Of a stretch of DNA of 64,000 bases, positions 53,701-64,000 are shown one piece after another. A model generated the notes under the pieces. It searched no databases. It was not told the DNA's origin and saw nothing but the letters and a program-made list of their open reading frames with translations. A program made the position numbers and the translations under genes. The number at the start of each line of letters is the position of its first letter. Within the stretch, counting starts at the first letter, position 1. This DNA comes from Haematococcus lacustris (Eukaryota; Chlorophyta; Chlorophyceae; Chlamydomonadales; Haematococcaceae): NCBI GenBank assembly GCA_030144725.1, contig JASKMD010000006.1, positions 632,418-696,417 on the forward strand. Reading direction: 5' to 3'.

Positions 53701-55081
53701 CTGCAGGACAGGCAAGACCCAGTTGTGCCTCACCATGTGCGTCACGTGCCAGATGCCCGAGAACATGGGGGGAGGTGCCGGGAAGGTGGGGAGGCTCTCA
53801 CGTTGGGCTCCTCCTCCTAGTGGGGCAGCAGGGGATGGCGGCTGAGTGGTAGGAGAGTTTCTTACCCCCTTCCTCCTAGGGCAGCAGGGGTCAAGGTCAC
53901 TCAAGTTCTCTGCCCTACATGTAGAGTGGGTGGCGGGAGCGGGTCAGGCGGAAGTTGGTGGTTCTGGTGGATGAACAGGGTGACCAGGGGTAAGCCAGGC
54001 TATGCACCCTTTTTTTGGAAAGATAGCTTATGTCGTCATCGTCCTCTGCAATGCGTAGACTTCTCCTTATTACTATTTTATTGACCTTGATTTTTTGTCT
54101 TTTTATTTCTTTATCCTTTTCTTGTCCGCCCTGACAGTTCTGCACCCGTCTATGCACTGCACCCTGCATGGCAGCGGCTCTGCAAACATGCACCCAGCAG
54201 GATAGCTTGGAAGCCTGACTTGAGCAGCCCTGGCAGACACGGCACAGCTAGGGCAACTGCTGCCGCTGCTGCCACAGCTGCCCCTCCCGGCGCTGCCTGC
54301 CCAGGTGGCGTTCGTTGACACGGAGGGCACCTTCAGGCCTGAACGCATCACCGCCATTGCTGAGCGCTACCAGCTGGACCCCACTGCAGTCCTGGACAAT
54401 GTGAGGGGGGCAGGGGAGGGCCCAGAAGCATACGGCTTCAAGCGTCACACTTTGTAGGTGTGATGGTCGTGTGACATGAGGGGACATAGTCGAGACATGA
54501 CCAGAGCATGTGTGGTGTTGGGGTGATGTGGAGGGCAGAGCAAGACAAGCTGTCGTCATCGTCTGCCAGGGCCAGTACCTTAAACACTTGAGATCCTTGG
54601 CGTTGCTGTTGCAGCCCAGTACCAACGAGAGCACTGCGGAATAGCCTGGCAAGATAGTGCCGAGGCTCGACTGCTGTAGTCGCTGCTGTTGCTGATGTGG
54701 GGGCTGCCACTGCTGCACGCAGATCATTGTGGCCCGAGCACATAACCACGAACATCAGATGGGTGAGTGGGTGGGTGTGGGGCCACAGGTGTGAGAGGTG
54801 CCGGGGTATGGGTAAGCCCTGCCATGTTGTGATGAGTCCTGGACACGGGTCAATGTGGAGTGCGCTGCTGGGGTGAGAAGCTGTGGGAGTAGGGCTGCGC
54901 CCCAGGCAGCAGCTTCACCCGTAATGCACGCCAATTCTTCCTCTTCTTCTTCAGCGTCTTCTTCTTCTTCTTCTTCTTCTCCGCACTCTAGCGCATGGCC
55001 ATGCTGCCGCTGCTCTTAGGCTGCTATCAGTGGTGGCACTGCTGCAGCTCATGCTAATGTGTTACTACTGTTGCTCTTGAC

Positions 55082-55134
<53 letters not shown>

Positions 55135-58100
55135 GACCTCCTCTTGTCTATTGCCGCCCTCATGGTGGACGACCCCTTCAAGCTCCTGGTGTGTCCTCCC
55201 TGGCTGTGGCCGCTGCCCTGTGCCCATGTATGGAAAGCCCACAAGGACATTGGCCTGAGTCTGTGCCTGTGTTCCTCCCTGGTTGCTCCCTGGCCACTGC
55301 CAACCAGCCATGCGCGCTGCTGTGTGTACTAGGCCACTCATCACCACCACCACCACCATCACGACCAACAGCAATGTCAACAGACAGACCACTGGCGTGC
55401 TGCTGCTGAACACATCATGCATGGCAAGCCCACAAACCATACCATCAGGTTGTTCCATTTGGAGAAAATGTAAGTCTGCTCTTCTTGCTGTGAGTGGCAG
55501 TCAAATGTGGGCAGGTCAGGTGATGCTCATGGTGGCGAGCAGTATAGGTCATCACGATGACAGGCCTACACATGGGTGGCGCTGGTGTTAGTGAAAGTGC
55601 TGCTCTGATTTGTTGCTGGTGTGTCCAGTGTTGCCAGTGTTGCCAGGGTGCTAGTGCTCGGTAACTCTGCTGCTCTAATGAGGCTCTGGTGCAAGGCTCG
55701 GCCGTGCTGGTGGTGTTCTGTTCATCCTGGGTTGCATCCTGGGTTGTGTGGAGGGCTCAAAACACGACTAGCTGCCAGCATCTAACAGTGTGGGTGCTGC
55801 TGCCATGCTGCCTTGTGCTTCGTCCCAGATCGTTGATTCCTTGACCTCGAACTTCCGCAACGATTTTTGCGGCCGGGGGGAGCTGGCAGACAGGCAGCAG
55901 AAGCTGGGGCAGATGCTGTCTCGTCTGAAGAAGGTGAGAGTAGGCTGTGTAAGGGAAGGTCTGAGGGAAGAGGGAAGGGAGGCTGGGAAGGGGCGAGGCA
56001 GGCAGGGGAGGGAAGAGAAAGGGGCCCCTCTAGTTAAGGTGGGTTCAGGTCCGGCGTTTCAGCTGGGCTGCTGTTTGTGTTGCAAGCTACAGGGTCAGCT
56101 GCATGGGGCAGTGGGACCAAGTGCACGCCGCATGTTGCATGGTAGATGGGTGTGGTTGGGTAATGCTCGCACCAATGCCATCCACGTCCATTTCAATGCG
56201 GTTTCCCCTGCTGCCCTGCCTCGTGGCTGCCTCATGACCGCCTGTGGTCAGCAAGTCTCTGCTGCTGCTGCACCCTGCATGCCCACATGGTGGGCCACGC
56301 CCTGCTGCTGTGCAGATCTCTGAGGAGTTCAATGTGGCTGTGGTGGTCACCAACCATGTGGGTCATGCAGCTCACCACTGCTTGCACCAAGGGCTGCCCT
56401 GCTCCCCTCTTGCCCTTCTCCCTCTGGCTCTTTCCCAGGCCAAGGGAAATGAAGGGTCAAGGGAGGGCCGAGAGGGGTGAACAGGGCTGCAAGGGCCAAG
56501 GGGGTCAAGAGTAGCCTGAGAAGGGACTCAGAAGGGGTAGGAGGGTAGGAGGGGTAGCAGAGGCATAAGGGGCACAAGGGGTACAAGGGGTAGGGGGGCT
56601 GAGAGGCCTGTTAAGGTGGGAGGGCCAAAGGAGGTGCACCCAGCATCCAAAGCACACCCCACACTGCCCTTCACAATGTTGCCTCACCTCAGCTTGTGAA
56701 CAGCAGCGTTCGAGGCAGCAGCGTGCACAGGCTGGGCAGTGTGTCCTGCAGTGATGGGCAAGACCAGTGTCTGCACTGTAAGGCCATCGCCCCTGCCATT
56801 CACTGCACCCCTACCCCACCTCACACAATCTACCCCTTACACCTAAACCTCTAAACTTAAACCTAAACGTACCCCTCACACCTACCCCTCACACAACCTA
56901 CCCCCCCCACACAACCTTGACCCACCCCAGTTGGGAACAGGAGTGTTCAAGGCAGCAACAGCATTTGCATAGTGTTCAAGGCAGCAGCATGCATTGGCTG
57001 GACTGAGCAAGTGGCAGTGTCGAGCAACATCAGGGATGTGCCTCTGTCAGTGAACAGTGCAAAAGCCAAGGTTAGGCCGCCACAGGGAGCCTGACTAGGC
57101 ACCTGCGCCCTGCTTGCCCACCGCGTGGCTGTTGATGGGCCTGCCTGGCTGCTGGGCCTGCTTGGGTCGATGTTTGCCCCAGCCCTGGCTGCATGGCTGC
57201 CTGGCTGTGGTAAGGCTCTACACAGCTATGTGCCTGTTATGCCTGACAACCCTGGCTGCCTGGCTGCCTGGCTGCATTGCTCTAGGTTGTGTCTGACCCT
57301 GGCGGGGGCGCCATGTTTGTGTCGGACCCCAAAAAGGCCGTGGGCGGCCATGTGGTGAGTCTGGCTACAGAGCGGACAGGAGAGCGGTCAGGAGGGCGGC
57401 TGGGCGGGTGCTGTTGCAGCTGCTGGGGGCACTGAAGGGTGTCCAGCCAGCAAGTCCAGGACTGTGGCTCAGGGCAGTGGGAAAGCATGAAGGGGTCTGT
57501 GAATCTCTGCGCCCTGGGGCAGGGGCAGGGATCAGGGTAAGATTAAGGGTCAGGGTCAGGGCCAGGGCCTGGGTCAGGGGTAAGGGTAAGGGTCACCATC
57601 ACCATCAAATCCGCATTACCATCATCACATTTACCTCCCACGGGCTGCTGCCCCTGACCTGCTGCCTTTGCCGCCACTTGCCTACACCTTGCCCTGGCAA
57701 CCACGCTGTGTGTCCTGTTTGTCTGCAGCTGGCGCATGCCTGCACAACACGCCTTTCCTTGCGCAAGGGCAAGGCGGAGCAGCGGTTGTGTAAGGTGGTG
57801 GAGAGTCCCTGCTTAGGTAAGGCTGCTTAGGTAAGGCTGCTTAGGCAAGGCTGCTGTAGCTGCACAGTGTGTGTGTGGAGGGTGGTGCTGGCAACAGATC
57901 ATCACCCCGGCCGCCTCCATTGCATGCCATGTGTTGCCAAGCCGCACTGTCAAACACCTCCAGCCAAGCCGCCTGTGGACGTGGGCTGCATGTGGGCATG
58001 CCATGCCTCATGCCGTGTGCCTTGCAACTGATGCCAGCACTGACCGCACCGCACCGCACCGCACCGCACCTGGCCTGGCCTGGCCTGGCCTGGCCTGGCT

Positions 58101-58498
58101 TTACTAAGCCATGCCTCATGGATTGGGCACAAGTCGTGACTCCAAGTTCGCCCTTCACTCAGGCAGGCTGCATGTGTATCTTGTCAGAGCATGCCCTGCC
58201 TCATGGATCTGACACAGGTGGTGTTGGCAGTGCTGTGGCAGTTGGAAAGCATGTCCTGTACCTTGCAACGGATGCTAGACATCACAGCACCGCACCGCAC
58301 CGCACCGCACCACACCGCACCACACCACACCTGGCGTCACCGAGCTACTCCCCAATCTGACCTGACTTGGCTTGTGCACTGACCTGACCTGACCTGTGGC
58401 CTTGACTGCCCTGCTGCCTGCTGCCTGCTGGCTACGCAGCGGAGGGCGAGGTGTCCTTCCAAGTCGGCCCTGGCGGCATAGAAGACTACAAGGACTGA
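50705..58498 (+). CDS. DMC1: DMC1 meiotic recombinase (RecA/RAD51 family)
   Basis: Strand-exchange ATPase for interhomologue repair in meiosis, nuclear. Exons (about): 50705-50742, 50969-51048, 51293-51360, 51771-51884, 52706-52812, 53707-53785, 54305-54400, 54723-54762, 55136-55188, 55829-55933, 56316-56357, 57286-57354, 57729-57816, 58440-58498 (TGA). All phases agree; 345 residues, the usual length. N-terminal helix-hairpin region: [28 protein letters not shown]. Core: [15 protein letters not shown], Walker A GEYRTGKTQ (split by the intron holding the N gap), [21 protein letters not shown], Walker B-type [37 protein letters not shown]. The C-terminus [13 protein letters not shown] and the N-terminal pattern favour DMC1 over RAD51. 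The donor after 51360 is GC. Confidence 0.95.
53112..53611. other. Assembly gap (500 N)
   Basis: A run of N of exactly 500 bases, so probably a placeholder of unknown true size. It lies within the DMC1 intron between exons ending 52812 and starting 53707. Flanking exons join in phase, so no DMC1 coding sequence need be missing. Confidence 0.98.
55084..55131. repeat. (CTG)n microsatellite in DMC1 intron
   Basis: About 16 CTG units directly upstream of the acceptor of exon 55136-55188, forming part of its polypyrimidine-like tract. CTG runs also precede acceptors in the ABCG gene (16580-16740) and the hydrolase (37770-37820). Confidence 0.9.
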
Positions 58499-60445
58499 GT
58501 GGCTGAGCTCCACAGGGGGTGCCTGGGCCATGAAGGGAGGGGGGCCAAGAGGGGCAGGAGAGGGGGAGGACCATGGGGGAGGATGGAGGGTCGACCTGGA
58601 GCAGCAGCCATGGCTGTCTCATCCACGGCGTCCATCACCACTGGCAGTGGGGTGGCTGTGAGGTACAGCAGTGCCATGCCTCCAGCACTTGTGAGTATAG
58701 GGCGGGGCCTCCCCTTCCAGGGTCAGCAGTCTGGGTGCTGGTGTGGTGCGGGGGTCCCTGGCAGGGGAGGGGAGGCGCAGGGCCCCACCCCCTACCACCA
58801 GCATTGCCACCACCACCGCCATCGCCACCACCACTTTCCAGCCTCCCTGGCTGCAGTACAGGAGGTGCTGGTGGGCAGGGTGGTGGTGGATTGCCCCTCC
58901 TCCTCATGCCCTAACCCACAATGCCGGGTGGGATTGCAGGGCGGGTGCGGTGTAGCATCATCTGGGTGGTGGCCGGGACCTGGGGGTTGCAGCAGCTGCC
59001 AAGGGGTGCCCCGTGGGTGAAGTAGGATGGATAGTGGAGGGGGTGCAGCCCACAGACCAACACCCTGGCAGGATGATTCCTGCGAGAAAAGGAGTGGTGG
59101 GTGCTGTGGCGCCCCTCCCTTCCCCCACTCCTTGCCCTCCTCCACCCCGCCTGGCCCATCCGCCCCTGTGGAGCTTAGCCCATGTGGCTGAGGACATCAG
59201 TGTGAGGGTGTGGGGTGGAGGGGGAGTACCTACTTGAATACATAGAGCATGCACATGGGCAATGAACATATTTGTACAGCACCTACACACAGAACAGGCT
59301 GAAGCACAGGACCTGTCAAAGGGGCCCAGGGTGTCGGCCGGGGTGTGATCTCCCTACGCTACTGCCACATCAGCTATGGGGCAGCCTTGACAGCTACACA
59401 GCCCCTCCCTGTAGGGCACGTGCCATCCCTGACCAGCCAGCTTAGGGCCAGCCGGTCGAATCTTACAGCTTGATCCTCCCTCGACAGCTGCACTCCCTGA
59501 TTGGCAACCAGCCACTACCCTGGCCCTACCACACCGCACCCACACTGCCACTGCACCTAGACTTATGGGTGGGGTTACGAGAAGGAGGGCGGTTGAGCAA
59601 GCAGGCTGGGACCTGACAGGGCGAGCAGTGCCATCCTTGATCATCGCTGCGTCACGGTGCACTTGTGAAGGCTGGCAGAAGCGGCAGGCAGTGCAGGCAG
59701 AGGAGGGCTCGCCAGGGGCAGGCTGACCTCACCGGTGGCAGGGCAGGCTGAGTCAGACCAGGGCCTGGCCGTTTGCTAGGTTGTTCAGGCCTGGCTGGGT
59801 CGGGCCAGTGCCTGGCTCGGGGCAACTTAGCTGCCAGCTGGCTCTAGTGTGTGCTTGCACGGCTGGAGACATGGTTGCATCCTGGCTGCTTAACCAACTG
59901 TACTGCAGGGCAGATGTCCCAAGCTCACCCTGGCCGCACCCTGGGCATCCCTGATTTACACTTGCATGCAAGGATGAGATTCGATAAATCTTAACAGTTG
60001 GACTTGGTGATCTGGATTAGAGGGTCAGCTGAGTGATTGCGGTCCAGCATTGACCACAGCATGCTCCATGTTTCACAGCGCAGTGCAGCCAATGCCGAAT
60101 GCAGTGCGACGCAGTGTGTATATGTGTGGTAAACTGTGGCGTTTAATGGTAGTAATGATAAGGGTGCATGCAGGGGGCGTACATCTGGCTGTGGCTACCC
60201 GAAACAGGCTGTAGCATCGCTAGCACATGCTACAGGTCACCCCCGCCATTGGCCCCGCAATTCACTTTTTGGCACCGTCTTTGATCCGCTGCATGTAATT
60301 CTTCCACCATTGGGCTCTACATCTCACAACGGTGTCGCTAGCAGGTTAGGCCCTCTTTTATCGATTGTACTGCATTGTCTCGACGACTTGATTAGCTTCG
60401 CAATGTCATTCTCCATCTGTTTATATGCGTGTCGCAACAGGAGAG
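58499..60445. other. Region downstream of DMC1, no gene recognised
   Basis: Several moderate open frames on both strands (for example 58499-59020), but none shows a domain, and I could not link them by phase-compatible splice sites. Purine-rich GGTGG tracts at 58720-58960. Part of this must be the DMC1 3' untranslated region. Confidence 0.4.
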
Positions 60446-60960
60446 ATGAATTGGTGGCCGGAGGCATTTCCGCGCCGAGCAGCCTTTGCTGCCGTCGGAC
60501 TGGCAAGTCGCGATTACTTCCCAGGCAAGCACGGGGTGCTGTTTCTTAGTGCGTTGTGCATACAATGTCAACACATGCAACCAAATTTGCTGACCTCCAC
60601 AGGTGCTTGGCAGTTGTGAGGATCAGCATCAAACCCACAGCAGCCCAAGGGTCTTCCAAGCAGAGTGCAGCAAGGGAATCAGCTCTTGAAAACAGTGAGC
60701 AAGAGGTGAGTAAGGTTGTATTACACCTCACCTTGTCTAGATCAGTTTGATGTTCACTCGCACACTTCCGCAACGCATGACAGGCATGAACAGCTGAGGG
60801 TAGCACACAACTGTCGTGAGCCTTAGTTTCATAATATTTCTACTTATTTCCAACCATGTTTTGTGGTGTGTGCCCCAAGACCTTGTCTTTGTGATTGTGT
60901 GTGCAGGATGCCAATAAATCACCCCCATCTCCATCACCGAGCAAGGCAGCAGCGGCATAG
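60446..60960 (+). CDS. Candidate small multi-exon gene, unknown function
   Basis: Not recognised. A possible reading: ATG 60446 (MNWWPEAFPRRAAFAAVG) to 60524 with a GC donor (GCAAGC), exon from 60614 (or 60603 in another frame) to 60705 (VRISIKPTAAQGSS, ALENSEQE) with a clean GTGAGT donor, and last exon 60907-60960 ending SPPSPSPSKAAAA-stop. The last two exons join in phase and look genuinely coding; the first is weaker, since two frames are both open. It would give ~75 residues. It could equally be the 3' end of a longer gene whose upstream exons I did not find (an open frame runs from 60136). Confidence 0.28.
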
Positions 60961-62896
60961 AGCAGCAGCCAACAAGGAGGTAGCAAGGAGTCAGCAAGGC
61001 ATGACACGGAGCTGGACGTTGTTGTTGTGTTGTGTTGTGTGTTGTTGCGTTGTGTCACCTTGTTGTTAGGGTACCCCCCCCCTCCCCGCTTAAATCTAGC
61101 CCACCCCAGCCCACCCCAGCCCAGCCCAGCCTAGCCTAGCCCAGCCCACCCCAGCCCAGCCCACCCCAGCCCAGCCTAGCCTAGCCCAGCCCAGCCCAGC
61201 CCAGCCCAGCCCAGCCTAGCTTAGCCCGCCCAGCCCAGCCCAGCCCAGCCCAGCCCAGCCTGATTTGGTACCATGGGCATAGGGAGCAAGGCAAAGTGCT
61301 TAGCAGTCCCGTGGTGAGTGTTAGCTATAGCAAGGAGGTGCGACCAGTCCTTGCTTGTTGTGCACATAGCATAGGTGGTGTGTGAGGCATGAGTCATTGT
61401 GTTGTGGTGTGTTGTTGAGGTGGTGGTGTTGATGTGTACGAGTGGAGGTGTTGTGGTGTGGTGTTGCCACCTTTTTACATCAATGCATGTGCTTGGCATC
61501 AGCGATACATGTCTTCTGTAGTGGTGTTGCAAGGCGTTTGAGCATCGATACATGTATTTCTGTAATGATTTTGCGTGACATGTGCCTGCTGAAGTTGAGG
61601 AAGAGGGTTGAGGCACCACAACACATGTAACACTGAAAGCCAGAGCCATCCCGAGCCATCCCGACAACATATTGCAAAGTGATGATGTAGCGCTGTCATA
61701 AGGCAGCTTACATTTACATAGAGTCATGCCGCAACGTAAGTGAGGTAAGGGGTGCCAGCTTGCTGACTTGTGCGCATATGCACGAATTATATGCTCCATG
61801 CACTGACATGCAAGCAGGCGTACTGCACTTGTGCCGTTGGCTTACGGCGTGCGTAGAAGGACTGCCAGCCTCGCCTTATGATGTGCGTGAGTCTTTTAGG
61901 AGCGGAAAGCACAGGTCAGGTTTGGGCGGGCGCCGATCTGAGCTAGTGTTTTGCGGCTGCGGGGTGCCGGATACGCCTGTTACACCCAACTGCGCCAAAA
62001 CTTTGTCGCGAGCTACACGGAGATTCGCGCCCCAGACCGTCTCACATTTGCGGGGCCAATGGCGGGGGTGACCTACACAGGTGCTTGGTCAAGTGTGATT
62101 AACTGTCACTCCCCGGCCAATTTCTGGTGCAGGTTGCAGCCCTCCTTTGCCGCATGGGAGATGGTGGCCGTACATTTGACATGCACATTAGCAGCTTGGG
62201 CATGAAGATGAAGGCACACACACTTCAATCATGAATTGCCTCATGTCCCTCAGGTAAACATCCAGCAGTGCACTGGCAATCAATAGTATCAGACGTCAAC
62301 GCCGGTCAATTTACGTATACGTCAAACACACTTATACCCAGCGTTCACACAAAATGGATAGAATAGAAGAGCATGGTAAAAAGACATCGAAGCCAAACTT
62401 TAGCCCTAGATTTCTATACATTTTTTAAATCCGAGCCAAGTAAAGTCCTATGCCTTTCTATACACTTATCATATACCCTTATTACATACACACATGTCGT
62501 TGCATATATATAGTGTTTTGGCGATGATTTCTGATGCATTTACAGCCCATAACCGCGCACGGTGGTGCAATGGAAGCATCGTGTAGCCACATTGTCCATT
62601 ACCTGACTGGCTGGTTGGCGCCCAAAGTCCACATGCCACATGCCCAAATGCCACATGCTAAGGGTCATGTACCTACCCAGGGGTTGGTTGAGAGCAGACT
62701 TCCAAGGCCGTTACTGGCGAATGACGCGATCAAGTGTAATGGCCATTGACCTGGCTACAGCTACAGTGAAGTAGATCGATTAACTAAACAAGTTTATGGG
62801 CCGGCACCCACAAACAGGAGCAAGGCCAACAGGGATACCAGGTTCGAACCCTGCAGGCCTGATGGCATAACCAGGCTAGCGGTTGAGTAGGAACAA
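60961..62896. other. Intergenic region with CCCAG repeat
   Basis: Holds a CCCAG/CCTAG pentamer array (about 61090-61260) and a TTGTG-rich stretch just before it. From 61300 to 62896 base composition falls towards A+T, especially 62220-62530. No gene supported. Confidence 0.45.
61090..61260. repeat. CCCAG pentanucleotide array
   Basis: CCCAG units mixed with CCTAG and CCACC variants, intergenic. Confidence 0.9.
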
Positions 62897-63161
62897 CCCT
62901 CTTGTCCCTCACTAGGGCCTCCATTTGAGCCGGATCAGAAGTACCTACTAGCATACACTAGCAACCACTAGCAGCCACTAACTAGACCCGACTCAAACAG
63001 TGTTATTGGGCTGTGTGGAGTAAACCCAGTGCACATGGCACATGAGCCCGCCTACCACCTACACTATTGCCTAACCCGAGGGCTATGATGTAGAGTTGGC
63101 ATGACAAAACATGCACTAATTGTAAGCTGATGACAGCTCAAAGTGGGGGGGGGGGCACACA
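62897..63161 (-). ncRNA. Candidate omega (guide) RNA region, copy 2
   Basis: Counterpart of 31444-31701: about 260 bases between the nuclease stop codon and the element end, closely matching copy 1. If transcribed from the minus strand through the element end, the first guide bases would be TTGTTCCTACTCAACC here and CTGCATGGGTTTGAGT in copy 1. Positional inference only. Confidence 0.35.
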
Positions 63162-63953
63162 TTACTGTGCCTCAACAGGCTGCTGCTGCTGCTCTTGGGC
63201 CTTGGGGGGCTTGTCTCGCACCCGCTTGTAGCCCAGGCCAGGGTACTCCTTGCTCTTGACTGGCAGAGCTCCCTGGTCTGGCCAGTAGCACAGCTCCAGC
63301 GGCCGCCACTTGCTCTCCCCAATGCGCTGCATGTTCAGCGCTGCATTGCAGTCCCTGTCCAGCCACCTGCCTGGCTGTGGGGCTGGCTTGGCTTTGGCAG
63401 CCTTGCCCTTGGCCTTACCCTTGCCCTTTGTGGGCTCAGCTGCCGGCTCAGCCTTGGTGCGCTTGCTGCGCTTGGCTGGCTGGGGTGTGCTGGGCCCAGG
63501 CTCTGAGGCTGCTGGCTGTGTGGCTGCCTGGCCGCTGCGTGGGGCCTGTGGGGGCCTGCGTGGGGCCACTACCGGGCACCACACCAGGCCCCGCACTGGC
63601 TGGCCACGCTCCTGGCTCCAGGCTGGGCGCACCAGGCGCTCTTCCACCTGCCCTGCTGGGGGCTTCCAGCCTGCAGGTCTTGTGGCACTGAGTGTGTTCA
63701 GCTCCTCCTCACAGGGCTGCTTGCCATTCACTGCTGAGCTGACCTGGCTGGTGCGGTGCTCATCGACAAGCACCACCCTGCCCCCATCCTGGTCTTTGCC
63801 CCTGGGCCTGCACACCACCTTGCGGCAGGCCCGCAACACCGCATCAGCACCCCAACCACCCCCAGTGCCAATGGTAGCTGCACCAAAGAACACCACCAGC
63901 TGCATGGCACGCTTGTGGCGCTTCATGGACAACTCAGCCATGTCCCTCTCCAA
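63162..63953 (-). CDS. Fanzor/TnpB-like RNA-guided nuclease, C-terminal exon
   Basis: Terminal exon; acceptor CTGCAG just above 63953, stop TAA at 63162, 5' exons outside the window. In order: AELSMKRHKRAMQLVVFFG, a Gly-rich GTGGGWGADAVLRACRK segment, VVLVDEHRTS (the 'DE.rTS' signature that precedes the zinc ribbon in TnpB/Fanzor), PCEEEL, RGLVWCP, a Lys/Ala linker (KGKGKAKGKAAKAK), then the third RuvC acidic motif DRDCNAALN and WRPLELCYWPDQGALPV. The first CxxC knuckle of the ribbon seems replaced by Ser (TSQVSS), so zinc binding may be lost or rearranged. It is open throughout, with no frameshift. In its family it would act with an omega RNA to cut DNA next to element ends. Family call is from motifs; activity is unproven. 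Confidence 0.68.
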   Translation of the reverse strand: MERDMAELSMKRHKRAMQLVVFFGAATIGTGGGWGADAVLRACRKVVCRPRGKDQDGGRVVLVDEHRTSQVSSAVNGKQPCEEELNTLSATRPAGWKPPAGQVEERLVRPAWSQERGQPVRGLVWCPVVAPRRPPQAPRSGQAATQPAASEPGPSTPQPAKRSKRTKAEPAAEPTKGKGKAKGKAAKAKPAPQPGRWLDRDCNAALNMQRIGESKWRPLELCYWPDQGALPVKSKEYPGLGYKRVRDKPPKAQEQQQQPVEAQ

Positions 63954-64000
63954 CTGCAGCCATGCACACAAGACACACACAGGGTGGCTGACATGGTGGC

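Larger units (their letters stand above)
62897..64000 (-). mobile_element. Fanzor/TnpB-like element, longer copy, runs off the right edge
   Basis: Similarity to the element at 31444 starts abruptly at 62897. The sequence outside (GGTTGAGTAGGAACAA) differs from the first copy's flank. This copy keeps the coding region missing from copy 1. Its other end is beyond the window, so length and direct repeats cannot be judged. Confidence 0.72.

Overview
This is nuclear DNA from a eukaryote, most likely a chlorophycean green alga of the Chlamydomonadales (a Haematococcus-like genome is a good guess, not proven). The reasons are high G+C, genes broken into 7 to 31 short exons with GT-AG and some GC-AG introns, introns and spacers full of CTG/CAG, GGCA, CCCCA and TGCAC repeats, TGTAA-type polyadenylation signals, and plant-lineage protein families. 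A 500-base run of N (53112-53611) shows this is a scaffold.

Layout. 1-18923 (+) is the 3' part of a very large ABCG half-transporter of the plant ABCG24/28 type: cysteine-rich N-terminus, one nucleotide-binding domain, a degenerate EF-hand, a 1063-codon low-complexity exon, and the membrane domain. 19347-about 24886 (+) is a RanBPM/Gid1-type subunit of the CTLH/GID ubiquitin ligase (SPRY, LisH, CTLH, CRA). 26838-29884 (-) encodes a DUF220-like protein of the START/SRPBCC type. 30663-33616 (+) is a small DnaJ-type zinc-finger protein, probably plastid-directed. 33853-41082 (+) is an EMB8/ABHD-type alpha/beta hydrolase. 43052-49754 (-) is a plastid/cyanobacterial-type SAM-dependent methyltransferase. 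50705-58498 (+) is the meiotic recombinase DMC1, complete although the gap lies in one of its introns. 58499-62896 holds repeats and one weak small-gene candidate. These are unrelated single-copy genes, not an operon; two pairs are divergent (START-like/DnaJ and methyltransferase/DMC1) and may share upstream regions.

The most interesting system is mobile. Two copies of a Fanzor/TnpB-like element lie on the minus strand. One (31444-32874) sits inside an intron of the DnaJ-type gene, is bounded by a perfect 16-bp direct repeat, and has lost the middle of its coding region. The other begins at 62897 and runs off the right edge with a longer, apparently intact C-terminal half, including the DRDxNAAxN RuvC motif. 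Both keep a closely similar ~260-bp non-coding segment between the stop codon and the element end, exactly where the guide (omega) RNA of TnpB/Fanzor systems would be expected. A separate pair of diverged copies (36942-37028 and 41434-41520) carries a 29-codon Cys/His peptide on the minus strand that has changed while keeping frame, hinting at a second, unnamed repeat-borne protein.

Exon borders were placed by reading splice consensus and phase by eye and may be off by a base. Nothing was checked against a database.
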